DNA of 64,000 bases from Microplitis mediator (Eukaryota > Arthropoda > Insecta > Hymenoptera > Braconidae). This document shows positions 26,171 to 38,325 of the stretch, piece by piece. The notes beneath the pieces were generated by a model. That model ran no database searches, had not been told where the DNA came from, and saw only the letters and a program-made list of their open reading frames with translations. Position 1 is the stretch's first letter. Every line of letters starts with the position of its first letter. Position numbers and translations under genes: made by a program. The DNA is taken from contig NC_079970.1 of the NCBI RefSeq assembly GCF_029852145.1, forward strand, positions 5,890,001 to 5,954,000, read 5' to 3'.

Positions 26171-27218
26171 ATCGATACTGCCATTCTAATACGTCGTATC
26201 CCACATTTGGAAAATTTTTCAGGAGACGATAAAAACGTTTCACGGTCGGCAAAGAAAATTATTTTTAATATATTTACATTGGTATAACCTACAAATTTAT
26301 TTTCATGTTTTTCATAAAATACAGGCGTTTGTAGTGAATGAATAATTTTGAATTATATGCTGTAAGAAGAGTCAAAAATTATGCAAACCTTCTTATTTGT
26401 GTCGTTGATTGCTTCCTTAAAATTAACTTAAAATTAAAAATATTAAGCATGACTGAACCTACATAAAAATGTGGGATACGACATCTTAGAATGGCGCAAA
26501 AGTCTGCGTGTGGGATACGACATATTAGAATATTTATTTAAAAATACTAAATAAACAATTTGACCTCTAAAATTTTGACATAAGCTGCATATTGTTACAA
26601 TGATTCCATTTTTCAAGAAAAGTGAAAATGACAAATTTTGTGGGATACACGGTAAGAAATGCATGGCGTTCAACAGCATGCTGGTATGGTCTCAAGACAG
26701 ATACTAAAATAGTGTGTCAAATATTCCAAGACAGTATTGTAACGAGTCCCAGAAGTATGGCGTTATTTACTATACTATATAGTACTGGAGCTATTGTATT
26801 GCTCATACTTATGCAGAGTAGGCACGGCGAAACAGCATGGCCCCGAGACCCATACTACAATGCCGAGGGCACAATGCTACTAGTTTTTCCCGCCATAATT
26901 TCTGGCGTGTCAATCAATGTATACTATCGTATTACCACCAAAACTATATAGATGTCGTTAGACTAGGTTTATCGGCCAGAAGTAATGTGGATACGGCAAT
27001 GCAGCATGGGCCTGACGGCCATACTGACATTGCGGCGTCCGCGACAACTATTGCCAATGTTACTATTCCCGCAATGGTTGGATCATCTATGTATACAATT
27101 TTATAACCTATAAAAATCTTCGATACTATACAGTATGGCGTGCGAGCCCATACTGGCATAGTGATATCCACAAAATATTTCTTACCGTGTACGATGTATT
27201 AGAATGGCAGTATCGATG
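26171..27218. mobile_element. Inverted-repeat element with GTGGGATACGACAT motifs, interrupted
   Basis: The left end ATCGATACTGCCATTCTAAT and the right end ATTAGAATGGCAGTATCGAT are exact inverted copies. Inside, GTGGGATACGACAT(C/A)TTAGAAT occurs at about 26471 and 26511, and again at 26639 where it is split by the insertion at 26648-27189. Without that insertion it would be about 500 bp. Non-coding. Confidence 0.72.
26648..27189. mobile_element. CACGGTAAGAAAT-type MITE nested in the preceding element
   Basis: Inverted ends CACGGTAAGAAAT and ATTTCTTACCGTG with TA on each side (26646-26647, 27190-27191). Removing it and one TA restores the GTGGGATACGATGTATTAGAATGG motif of the host element. The body carries repeated ATGG/CCAT motifs in contexts like GCATGGCC. 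Confidence 0.82.
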
Positions 27219-27374
27219 TGAAAACACTAAAAATTTTAAGTAAAATCCGTTTAATTGTTTGCCACTCACTCTTGTTTAATCTTTCTCGCTGCAAGGCGTC
27301 GAACTTGCTGCTGATGGTTCGCCGAAGGTACTTGGGGTTGGGAGCTAGTCGGCACTTTTGTGTGCGAGCAGTTA

Positions 27375-27382
27375 TATAAAAG
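27375..27382 (+). promoter_or_regulatory. Candidate TATA box (TATAAAAG)
   Basis: TATAAAAG sits in a GC-richer block (27270-27420), with GAGGCGAGC just after it and a position for initiation about 30 bases on (near 27405). An ATG follows at 27416 but its frame (71 codons) resembles nothing I know and becomes AT-rich. It could be an alternative promoter of the KLF gene or chance. Confidence 0.25.
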
Positions 27383-30297
27383 AGGCGAGCACGAATTTAC
27401 AAGCTCGATACGCGTATGCCGCCGCGTGTGTGCTATCAGATCAAGAGAAATAACAGCAGACTCTTCTCCATACCCAACTCTCTAATTCCCTCTATATATT
27501 ATTTGTATCTATATATACATATACATATGTATGCATATTTATTTTTAATCCAATTCATGCTTACATTTTTATTTTTAAAAAGTTGCCAGCAGTGGGACCC
27601 GAGCCCGGTTCTTGCTGGCTGTTATCAGTGAGGCTACATCTTATTTTACGCGTTCTTCATCCCGCGGGACATTTCTATGCATCGTCTATGACACCGCGGA
27701 TGCTCGGCAGCACCGAGTTGACTCGTGCTAGACGCAAATTGACCGCGTGCCACAACTAATATCTTTAGGTACGAGCTAACCAGCCAATTCACCGATCTCC
27801 AGTCTGTGGGAACCCGCGAGCATTAATATAAACAAGTTAAACGATCACAACGAACAGGGAATAAAAGGGATTTAAAGGCCAGACCGCGTAAGAAAACTCT
27901 GTATTCTGTGTAGTATACTACAGTAGTATATCTATAGAGTCTTACTGTAAGCAGCCCGGCAATTGGTAACTAAACAAACTGCTTAACTGCTGAAACAAGT
28001 ATAAAGACCGGCTGTAGTATTTACACTGGCCGAGCGTATGTGCCAGGATTCCCGTCTACAATCGTGGGTTTTAAAGAAAATACACCAGCAGTTAAGTCGG
28101 CGATTTATCCAGTATCAAAGCGTAATTGGAATTTAAAAGATAGCTCCAATAGCGCTAAGATAATCATTGCTTTTAAATTGTCCCTTATTAAATTCGTTTA
28201 TTTATCGGCGTCTAATAATAAATAATAAATAAATAAATAAATATATTAAATATGCGCATGACTTTAACAGTTTTAACACCGGCTCAACCACAGACAGACA
28301 TTACTGGGAGCGCTTAAGACTAGGAGTTAAGATGCTGGTTTATAATTCAGGCGACACTAAAAGCCCTGAAGGGGCTCGAGAATGAAGATGCGTTGGGACT
28401 AGTCGGGATTTATCCGTTGACAGCGATTACACGCGTCATTTACCTCAGATTACACGTGTGCCTTGTCTGGATCTCTGGTTATATATTTAGTCGGTTATAA
28501 ATATATATGTATATATGTAGATATAATGTATGTATGTATGAAGGTTGCAGGAGCAGAGCTACCTGGAATAGATTACCGACATTATCGATTATCTCAGCCG
28601 ATAGATTAACACGATTACCCCGTCATGCCTCGTTCCACTTGAACCAATGTCAAACTGGATATCTCTCGCCGGCAAGCGCCAGCCTTATCTTTAATTCTTC
28701 AACTTGCCACTTGTTTATTATTTATTATTGTATATTTACATATTTATTTACACGTGTAAGATAAATCCGCTAAATAACGAACACGTTAAATCTCATAATA
28801 CCGCATATTAAATATATATATGCAGATAAGAAAAGAGAGAAAGAGAGACGATGTAGACCCGATTTATTATTGCAATCGCTGTTTTTAAATGTAGAGTATA
28901 AATTTGGTGTAATAAATGAATTATCAGCGACGCAAAAATTAAAACTCGTGTTATTTTAATGTGAATAAATAAATGGGAAGATTTAAAATGTATAATTTGG
29001 ACAAATGAATTATTTAAATGGCTCGGTGTAACAGCGCGTGTAGCTTGTTGGTTTTGATTTTATTTTTCTGCGGTAAATGCTGATGCTGATTATTATTTTT
29101 TTTTTTTTTTTCAAGGATTTGTTAATATTGCAACTGCATAAAACGTCGTGTCGTTGACTTACAGACAAAATTAACGGAATGTTTGCGGTAAAACATGTCG
29201 TTATCACGAGGACCAATCGAAGGGAACCGGTTGCGTTTGTTGTCCGTGTCGCGTTTTAAATAAATACATGCATATACGCATTTATATTTATCTTAAATGT
29301 GAGCATACGCGTTACTAGGACATGAAATGGGACAGTAAAAAGATCCATATGCCGAGTGAGCCCGAAAACTTATAATTTCAGTGAATTCGGCGGGTTTTTA
29401 CTGGCTCGTGAGCTTGTTTCAGAGAATATGTGAAAGTAACCGGGAAATTTATTCCTCCCACCTCTTGCGAAGATGCGTATTGAGGTGTACATCGGTTATG
29501 CAAACTGCATAATTTGTCTTTTACCCGTTATGGATCGATTATTACTCGTCCCTTTTCATTTCACTGTCCCGATCGCCACAAATTGCCATGATTTTAACTC
29601 TTCTTTTTTTATTATCGTTATTATTATTATTTTATTTTATATAATTTATGAATTAAATTCGAATGAAAAAAGATGGTTATCATTTCTCTCGGATTTTGAT
29701 CGATGATATAGTTGGTATATATAGCAATTGGGGTTTAATGAAGACGGTAGAGCCCAAAAATGGTGTATGATTATACCTGCAGTTGACAGCGTGAAAAATT
29801 ACTGTCAATATTTTTCCCTCTTCATTTCACTCTAATTGCATTTATGCTGGACTTTTAAATGGCTTTAAGCATATTCTTATTTTTTATTTTTTTACCACAT
29901 ATTAATGGCATACTCAGTGCGGTTATTAGATACTTTTTTCTTGTATTTTATGTTCCATAATTTTTTTAACTCACAACAAATTGCAATCCGACTCCTGGGG
30001 TGCAAGAAAGCGATGCCGATGCATCAGACACGCTTTTCTTATTGTTACGCATTAACGGTTTGCGTATTAAAGACCCACTAGCTTACCAATTACTGTTTTA
30101 CATCCACTACACATTTCTCTTTGCAATAAATTTCAAACAAAATCCCACATACTTATCGATAATTTACTAATATTTGATTCTCAACAGCTTCTATCTACAG
30201 CAAACGTAAACAAATTATATCCCATATATATGGCTAGTAATTAAATAATGTATATTCACATTCAAAAATTTCAATTTGCCACCTAATTTTTTTTTTC
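27383..30297. other. No gene seen; GC-richer at 27590-27830
   Basis: AT-rich with short AATA and ATATATG runs. No frame is recognisable. Confidence 0.55.
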
Positions 30298-30412
30298 TAT
30301 ACAGAAAAAAAATTTCTACGCGCAAGAATTTGTTTCCCGCCTTAAGAAAATTTTTGTTTTCGATTTATAGTGCCAAAAATTTTTTGCGCCAAAAATTCTT
30401 TTTTTCCGTATA
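30298..30412. mobile_element. Small MITE, TATACAGAAAAAAAA termini
   Basis: Inverted ends TATACAGAAAAAAAATT and AATTCTTTTTTTCCGTATA, with GCGCAAGAATT / AATTTTTTGCGCC in the sub-terminal regions. About 115 bp, imperfectly palindromic. It resembles the elements at 37680-37828 and 55825-56044. Confidence 0.65.
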
Positions 30413-30458
30413 GTATAAAATGTTAGTTAGATGTTACCTAGACACTTATTTTCATTCT

Positions 30459-31001
30459 TAAACAAAAAAATAGGTGCTGCAGTCCTGTGGGAGCAACGGG
30501 ATTTTCATGTTATACACGCAGACAATTTTTGAGTAAACATTACCCATAAAATTCGGTATTGTAAGGACATCTAGCCAGTAACTAAATTTTTACTATGTTG
30601 TTAGCAGAAGTTGCACTTCATTTACATGCTATCGAGTAGTATACTTTACAATGTGCATGGGAAAAATTTAGATATTTACCACATGTCCTCACAGTATCAA
30701 ACTTTTTGGGTAATTTTTACTAAAAATTTCTATGCGTGTAGCAACAGGACATATCCTGTGGGAACAACAAAATTTTTTCACAGCAACAGGACACATCCAG
30801 AATTTTAACTTTTTTCAAAATTTGAAATATTACTATACTGACAAAAAAAATCGGTTTATGAAACTTGTTCCTCATCCTATTGATTCCACAGGAAAAATCC
30901 TGTTTCAGTGACAGGACTTTGTCCTGTTGCTGTAACAGGATTTCGTCCTGTTGCTCCCGCAGGCCTGCACCCTGTTCCAGCACCTGTTTTTTTTCCGTGT
31001 A
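30459..31001. mobile_element. CAACAGGAC-repeat MITE, interrupted
   Basis: The right end is CAGGTGCTGG-complement followed by TTTTTTTTCCGTG; the left end (AAACAAAAAAATAGGTGCTGC) is a decayed inverted match. The body repeats CAACAGGAC / GTCCTGTTGC many times in both directions, for example 30741-30800 and 30900-30975. A second copy of this type lies at 59841-60746. It is interrupted by 30515-30738. Confidence 0.68.
30515..30738. mobile_element. CACGCAGACAATTTTT-type MITE nested in the CAACAGGAC element
   Basis: Left end CACGCAGACAATTTTTGAGTAA and right end TTACTAAAAATTTCTATGCGTG are imperfect inverted copies, with matching sub-terminal ATTACCCA / TGGGTAAT. TA flanks both sides (30513-30514, 30739-30740). 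224 bp, non-coding. Confidence 0.77.
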
Positions 31002-31049
31002 TTTTTATGTGTAATACTTTAGCTTAAAAAAAAAATTACTAGATTTTTT

Positions 31050-31273
31050 ATGTACCTGAAGATCGGAACGTTTTTTGCGCAACGAAAATAAAAAAAACTC
31101 ATGTAATTCGACTGCTTAAGGAGTAGTTCCTGAGGCTGGGGGTGGCCTAAAATTTTAGACTGACATACCAGCATCTATATCCGAAACATTTCGGAAATCG
31201 AGTCATCCAGTAGATTTTTGACTGTCCAATTTTTTTTTCGTTGCGCAAAAAACGTTCCGATCTTCAGGTACAT
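31050..31273. repeat. Inverted repeat with ~45-bp arms
   Basis: ATGTACCTGAAGATCGGAAC followed by GTTTTTTGCGCAACGAAAA (from 31050) is exactly reversed at 31235-31273, with ~135 bp between. Pairing stops sharply outside the arms and I see no clear target-site duplication. It may be a short foldback element or a hairpin-forming remnant. Confidence 0.8.
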
Positions 31274-33221
31274 GATTTTTTGACCTTTTGAATTTTCTCA
31301 TCAATACGAATATTCTTTTTTGCTCTATTTTTTTGCTGCATGGACCTAAAATACTCACACAAAAATATTAATGATAATAGCGGTATAATTTAATGTAAAA
31401 AACCGGAGTAATTTATTAAGCCATAATAACGATTATTATAAAAAGGTCTTAACAAATGATAAGTAGCCACAAGGCATACTATCATCCACACAACAAGGGT
31501 CGTATCAAAACGACCATATCAAATTTCACTGGACTCATGAACTTAACTAAACTTCCTGCTGTTATAAAGCGTTATGCTGTCGTAATATACTGTTGCGTGT
31601 CACGAGACAGTTCCAACATAACAACACACACATACACATATCCATATATGTATATATAAAATATATGCTAACTAAATATAAAGGAATAGGACTACACGTC
31701 AAGGCAATCATCTCCGAAGCTCGTCTCTCAGTCAATGATGCACGCCACATCAATATCCTTTTCCCGATAAAATACTTGCACATATATTGCCTGCACATCA
31801 GTTAGGCTTTAAACTATTTTACGTAAGAGAGAATGTGCGTGTGTCTAACTTATGTTATACTGGAAATCTTTTTATTATTCTTGGTATGAAAGAAACCTTG
31901 GGTCTTTTATTATTATTATTTTTATCTTTATTTCCTAGAGGTCGTTAATGTGCCGAGCGGCAATGGAGAGATTATACGGCATAGAATCGATATCCAGATA
32001 TAGACACTTATGTATAATAGTGCCGATACATTAGAGTATAAAGCTTTTAACTTGACCCGCGTCCCGCGTTAAACGACAATACGTGAGCCCGCTAACGAGC
32101 TAACTGCGTCGAGTTTATTTCACCTTTCACCGGGGTACGCTGCGGTGAGCGTACTTTATATTAAGATTCTAGAGATTCTGGTGAATTGCCACCTCGCGCG
32201 TGCTCTCGAATCCTCAGTACAGAATAAGTGGGAAAATATATAGACTTATATCCCCAGAGGATCTCGATCTCTCTTTCATCCACGAGCTTATTTATTTTTA
32301 TTCCGACTGTATAATTTTATTAATTATATGCAGGTTATTATTTTAAAAGTAACTTATCCCGAGGAAAATGTTTATTATAATTTTTAAATTTTAGCAAATA
32401 CGGAAATCCTGATTGCGATAAATGAGCCAGAGATGATGACTGAATATAAACTCGTAGTGCGTCAAGCCGACCTATGACCCCCGCGTTTATTTCTGTAGAG
32501 ATGTTGGCTTTCTCATTTCATCCCTCATGCGGCTTCTTCAATTTCACGAGACTTGATTCATTTATATCCACTTTGCCGCCCTGCAAGTATTATAATTGCG
32601 AAATAGTTCGTTTAAATCTTCGAGTAATTGCTTTTCGTTTGTTAAAATAAATTTATTTTATTTTTAAAAAAATAAAACGTTTGGTAAATTTACCAATTAA
32701 AATATTCAATTATAGTTTTTTTACAGTGAAAGGATCGTTTAGTCAAAGTAATTTTAAAAATAAAAATAACAAACTGACTAGACGCTCAATATAATACTTT
32801 TATAACCAGTAAATAATTTTTTTAGTGCGCTAATAGACTATGAAATGTTAGAAGACTGCACCTTTTAGCTTCTTCGCTCACTCCCTCAATGTGTTTACGT
32901 AATACAACACACGGCTCAATGCTCAATGCAACGTACATGCTCGATATCTCGAGGCGCATTACGACTATGCACTACATATATACACCAGTGTTGCGAGCGT
33001 CCCTGTGTACATCGAATCACTATATACCTGGATACAGGATTTAAGTAACAGAGTCGAGTGGATCGCGAGCAAACTCTATGCTACTCTCTATGTACTATAT
33101 ATATATAACATCTATGTGATATTATTATGCTGGTTATATTGTACGCGCGCCCGCGAAACGACTCGCACGTTCCACAACGATTAATATCCTCTGTCGTGTA
33201 CATACATCCATACATATATAG

Positions 33222-33252
<31 letters not shown>

Positions 33253-34192
33253 AAATTGTGGTATACCGTCTCTCCCTTCTTTTTTACCTCTCAATGTTCC
33301 CAGGTGCCGAACAAGTTTGCGCTTATAATTATATCGCAAATCAGTCCGAGTAACCATAGTTTCACTTCTTGCTCAAGAGCAAAAAAAATTTTAAATAATA
33401 ATAATGATATGAAAAATTTACAAAAAAGAAACAAGATAAATATTTTCGTTATTATTTTTGTATTTATAATTTCAGTACCTTTTCATCCGATTAAATCGAT
33501 CATACGAAGGATATATGTAGGCTACGGAATGGAGTGTATGCATTAAAACCGTTACAAAATCTGACCGAATATATTGTTAATCAGCAGAAGATATCTCGGT
33601 GGTCGCGCATATCGGCCTCGCGGTGACTACGCCAACTTTCGTGGCAGAGGCACATCTGTAAATCATCGTCGTACGCCCGCATAAATATCTCGGCTTAATT
33701 CAGCATTAACGGGTTAAATTATCGAGCTGCGTGAAGATCCGGTGACGCCTACGGTGCAACGGGCGCCGAAAGTCTCGGTTTTTTAAAGAAGCTCCACGGC
33801 CTCGGTTCGCTTCTCTCACACCCGGACAAACGGATATATAATATGGATAATAATATATACACATAATAAATGTTATAATGGATGTATGCTCGAAAGGTGC
33901 GATTATACTTTCGGATAGAAAGTGGTGGCATCGCGAGAATTTGCTCTTAACCATCAACACTCTTTGTTATTGTCAATTTTTTATTATTCAAATATTTATT
34001 TTTGGATGAAATTTTTTTTAAATTATTTCAATTAACGGGAAGCTACGGCCACAATGGATCGAAAATTTGAAGAAAAATTTTTTTCACTATATACCGTACA
34101 TTCCTGTAGCGAGTTTGCCATCTGGGGTAAAATGACTACCCAACAATTTTAAATTCAAAATCAATTTCAAATTTTTTTTTTTTACTAAAATT
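31274..34192. other. No gene seen; GC-richer at 32050-32220 and 33560-33830
   Basis: The minus-strand frame 33706-33960 spans the second island but matches nothing I know. Confidence 0.55.
33222..33245. repeat. (TA)n microsatellite
   Basis: Twelve TA units between GATA and TGTATATA. Confidence 0.9.
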
Positions 34193-34194
34193 AT

Positions 34195-34886
34195 CCCGAG
34201 CCGAAATATTAGACGTAAATTGAACGTTTTGGGCATCAAAAACTCAATTTGACAGCTTTAACGTATTCAAAACGTAGGTTGGAGTATCATAAATCGAAAA
34301 CGTAACTAAAACCTATTTAGACTTACAATAAGAAAACATAAGCATACCAAAAATTTTTTTTTATCGATTTTGTACTCCTGGATTATAATCATGTCAATTC
34401 TCTAAAATTTTGTCCTCCGCCTTTCTGACTCTTAAATAAAAAATTCGTATTTTGAAAAAAAAAATTTTTCAGTTTCATACTTCTATCTAACACTATTATA
34501 TCTTTTTATATATTCCAAATTCTGCATCGAAACTACAGAGAGGCCCCTGCGGGATTTATCGTTCGAGTTCTCACAATAAAAATAAAACCTAGAGCTAATC
34601 CTCTAGGAAAATCACCCTGTTTACCCGGTGCCTCCCACTTGAGGCCCTTGCGACTATTTCCAATAATTAATTATTATTAATTAATTAAATCCGGACATAA
34701 TAATGATATCAAGGTTATGAAAATTGTTATTACAAATATTGAAATTAATTAATTAATGTTATCATTAAACTAAAATCATGACTAATGAAATTACCAATTT
34801 TTTACGAACCAAAATACAAAAAAATCGTTCAATTTACTTTCAAAACGTTAAGAACGTTCAACTTACGTCTAATATTTTGACTCGGG
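34195..34886 (+). mobile_element. CCCGAGTC-type MITE, uninterrupted copy
   Basis: Inverted ends CCCGAGCCGAAATATTAGACG and CGTCTAATATTTTGACTCGGG, flanked by AT (34193-34194, 34887-34888). Sub-terminal regions repeat TTGAACGTT / AACGTTCAA. It matches the element at 49198-50248 in inverse orientation, except that it has a single TA at 34347-34356 (CATACCAAAAA) where that copy carries an insertion. No coding capacity. Confidence 0.86.
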
Positions 34887-34888
34887 AT

Positions 34889-37679
34889 AGTATCACGTTT
34901 TGTCTGAGAAACTTTCAAGTTTTATGATGTCCCATTTTACCTCGGTCTTCTCTAGTAAATAAGTGAATTTTTCTTATTAAATCTAAGTTTCAATAAATCA
35001 AAGTAAATAAAAAATTAAAATAAATAAAAACTTTTGACAAGTAGAAAAAAACATTTAACACCTCATTTATTTAATCTATCAGAGCCAACGCAATATAATA
35101 GTACTCGAAAGCAAAAACAATACAAGTCACCTACAGTAAAAATAATAAAAGATGCAATTGTTGAGCGTTTATATCCACACCCTAAGATGGTTAACGGCAA
35201 TCACTAACCCATGGACCCTTGAATGAAGAAGGCGATTCGCCCCGGAGAGATATTATAACAGTATAAAGAAAGACTCGCATCGAGCGTGAGATATCACTGG
35301 GCGGTATAGTAAAGTTTAGACCGTGGACTTGGTATGGGTTAGTACTCTCATCTCCCCCGCGCATTTCATTGTCCTGCTCGCGTGGGTGTCGACGCCCCCG
35401 TCAACGCGCTCATTCTCTTTTTTCGTAAAACTCTTTCAAATATTTTTACACTCGTCCACTCACACAGCCGGTACGTCCGGCACGCCCTGCCAAAGATAAC
35501 CTCGATGCCAGGGCACCGGTTATAATTGCCATGGATCTTACCTTGGCTTGCCTCGTAAATCTATTATCTTGCCTCCACAGTTTTAAACCACCGGTTTTAA
35601 AAATACCAGCCCAGACACGGTATTTCGATGTTGCGTTACACTCCTCCTAGTCCACCCAAGACAGCCGAGGCCTATCCCCAGGCAGTTTTTTGTGAAAATC
35701 ATGTATTCCTAATGGGAAACTGCTTTGTAAATCCATTATACCATTTTATTCAGTTTGTTTAATATACTAACTCCAATATTTATATCTTTGCTGCGGTAGT
35801 ACAGACTATAAACTTAATTTATTAGACGTAATCAATATTTCGAAGGGGAGTGTTTTAATGTTTTGCTGAGAAAAGACTGGGAGTCGATTAATAAATGAGC
35901 TATTATTTATTGCAACTTATAAATATATTCTCTACTGCGCCTTCTATCCAGCATACATATGTGTATATATATTTGTTGGGTATACGTCAAGAGTATCCAA
36001 GTAACTACACACAGGTTGGTATAAGTTAGCAACCGCAGAGGCAGCGTGGGTGCACGAAACATCTGCATATGTAAATAACGACTTAGTGTTAAAGTCACGG
36101 GGCCATTTGTTTGTGTCGATGATGATCCTCGGCAATGGGCACGAACTAAACGCACATAAGCTATTTTATTATTATAATTATTATTACTTATAAATATGCT
36201 TGGAAAATTAAAATCTTTCACTTTAAATCTTTACAGTCATTTTAAATTCTCCAGTACTTAAAATAATAATTTTATTCTTCAAGTACTGAGGATTCAATTT
36301 TATTTATTAGAATTTAAAGTCACTAATAAATAATTTTTTTATGTCCACGTGGTAATAAATGTAACATGTGAAACATCAACTCTAATAGTCGTAAATTATG
36401 AGAAATTATTCATTATTTATAAAAAATAAACTAGATTACCCACTAATGGGATTGATGTTATAACTTTAATATAAATTTATAACTGAACTAGTTTTATATT
36501 TAACGATATAAAGAGACTAGTAATGAAGTAGATTACAACACTAGTGCGTTAAAGATACCGACTAGATGAGGATTTGATAGAGACAGCGGATGATGGATGT
36601 TTCGCTGGATATTCGCGTATGATAACACGTGCGCAATGAGAATGTTATATATATATATCCTATCACCCTCGAAGCGTTAAAAACCCCGGGTAAGTCATTT
36701 GAGATCTCATAATTATGGCCCTGAGCATCCTCGCTAGACTGAATAAATAAAAATATTAACAACAAAAAAAATAATAATGTTCTATGATTAGTTCCTACAT
36801 CGATAAAGTTAAATCCTACATATGTGTTATCACTAATGACTTGTTATATTAACACTTGAGGCACTGATCTTATTTAAAATGTTATTCATTTATTTATTTT
36901 ACTCGACAACTAAAAATAACCACAAATCAATCTTGACATTAATTAGCAATTTATGGATTTTTAATAAAAACTTAATCCATTTTACTATTACTCATATTTT
37001 TTAGTAATTATTTACTTATTTATTTATTTTTTTTTTTCAACAATAAACTCATAATCTTACAGGTTTACTTGCTTGTATTATCGATTAAAATTATCATTTA
37101 CAATATGTTATATACGTCGAGAGAGAACTAATAATTCATTATTCTTACAAACGTGTCTATTCTATAAAATCTTAAAAAGGAATCGACCATGAGAGTATTA
37201 CACACACGTCTTGTTGGAATGTGTCTTTCCAGCTTTCCTATCCATCGTCATAGTCAACTACTATACTACTATACTACTACACTACTCAACTCCATCCAGT
37301 ATCCGCGTGTAGATCAAATAGATATATAAATAAATAAATTTCCCGTACGCATGTTCTCGTGTATCACAAGAAATCTCTGTCGAGACATCTACCAACAAAA
37401 AATTCACAACTATGAATATTGTAAAAAAAGGAAATAACAAATACAAATAATCATTAAATAAAATTACTGGCTCAGGGTTAGTCAATAGTATTTACAGTCC
37501 TCTGATGAATTTGTAATGTCTCGAGAAATATGTCTAGTTTATCCTATCGGTATTTATAATTACCTTTTTTATTAAATTTACTTTCAATAATAATAAATAT
37601 AAATATATATAATAAAGAGCAATGAAAAGTATATGGAAAAAAATAGTGATGCTAAAATAATACTATGACTGATATAAAA
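34889..37679. other. No gene seen; GC-richer block at 35330-35660
   Basis: The block holds CCCCCGTCAACGCGC and CGGTACGTCCGGCACGC. A TACTAC run is at 37258-37290. Confidence 0.55.
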
Positions 37680-37828
37680 TAGTAAAAAGGATTTCTTGGC
37701 ACAAAAAATTTTTACTTGCCCTAAGAAATTTTTGCATTATGAATTGAAAACAAACATTTTCTTGAGCCAAGTAAAGATTTTTTGGAGCGAGAGAAAATTT
37801 CTTGCGCCAAGAAACTTTTTTTTCTGTG
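37680..37828. mobile_element. MITE with CACAGAAAAAAAAG-type right end
   Basis: The right end AAACTTTTTTTTCTGTG is intact; the left is a decayed match (AAAAAGGATTTCTTGGCAC). CTTGCGCCAAGAAA and GATTTCTTGGCAC are the paired sub-terminal parts. Related to 55825-56044. The left boundary is approximate. Confidence 0.6.
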
Positions 37829-37830
37829 TA

Positions 37831-38323
37831 CACTGAGAAAAAAAAACTGGTTTTCTGATCTATGAAACACATAGTTCAATGAAGCCTCCACTATTACCCT
37901 CAGTTTAGATAACTAATATATAGTTGTAAAATGTACGGTGATATCATAGTTGTTTTAACTGTGTTATAGTTAAATGAATAATGACAATAGCGAACGTAAC
38001 TAAGTAAAAAATGGTATTCTTACTACAAAAAAATAATGAAGAAAAATCCTTAATTATATTCGACGACGACTTAAATGATGCTAAATTAATGAAATTATAA
38101 TCGTACAATTCCTGAAAAATTTGTGATTCTGCTGAAGTATAAGTTCTGAGAACTAATATTAAATAGTCACCACAATAAAACAAATGCTTAGTGAAAACTA
38201 CTACTTTCAAATAGTTTCGGGCGCTATGATATAGTTCAAGAAACTAGAAATATTAGTTAAGATGACTATGTTTTCAAAGCCATCCCTTTCTAGTTACCCC
38301 AACCACGCACTTTTCTCTCAGTG
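37831..38323. mobile_element. CACTGAGAAAA-type MITE abutting the previous element
   Basis: Ends CACTGAGAAAAAAA and TTTTCTCTCAGTG with TA on both sides (37829-37830, 38324-38325). The interior is AT-rich with AACTAT/ATAGTT motifs near both ends. The left TA is also the right flank of the neighbouring element. Confidence 0.72.
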
Positions 38324-38325
38324 TA

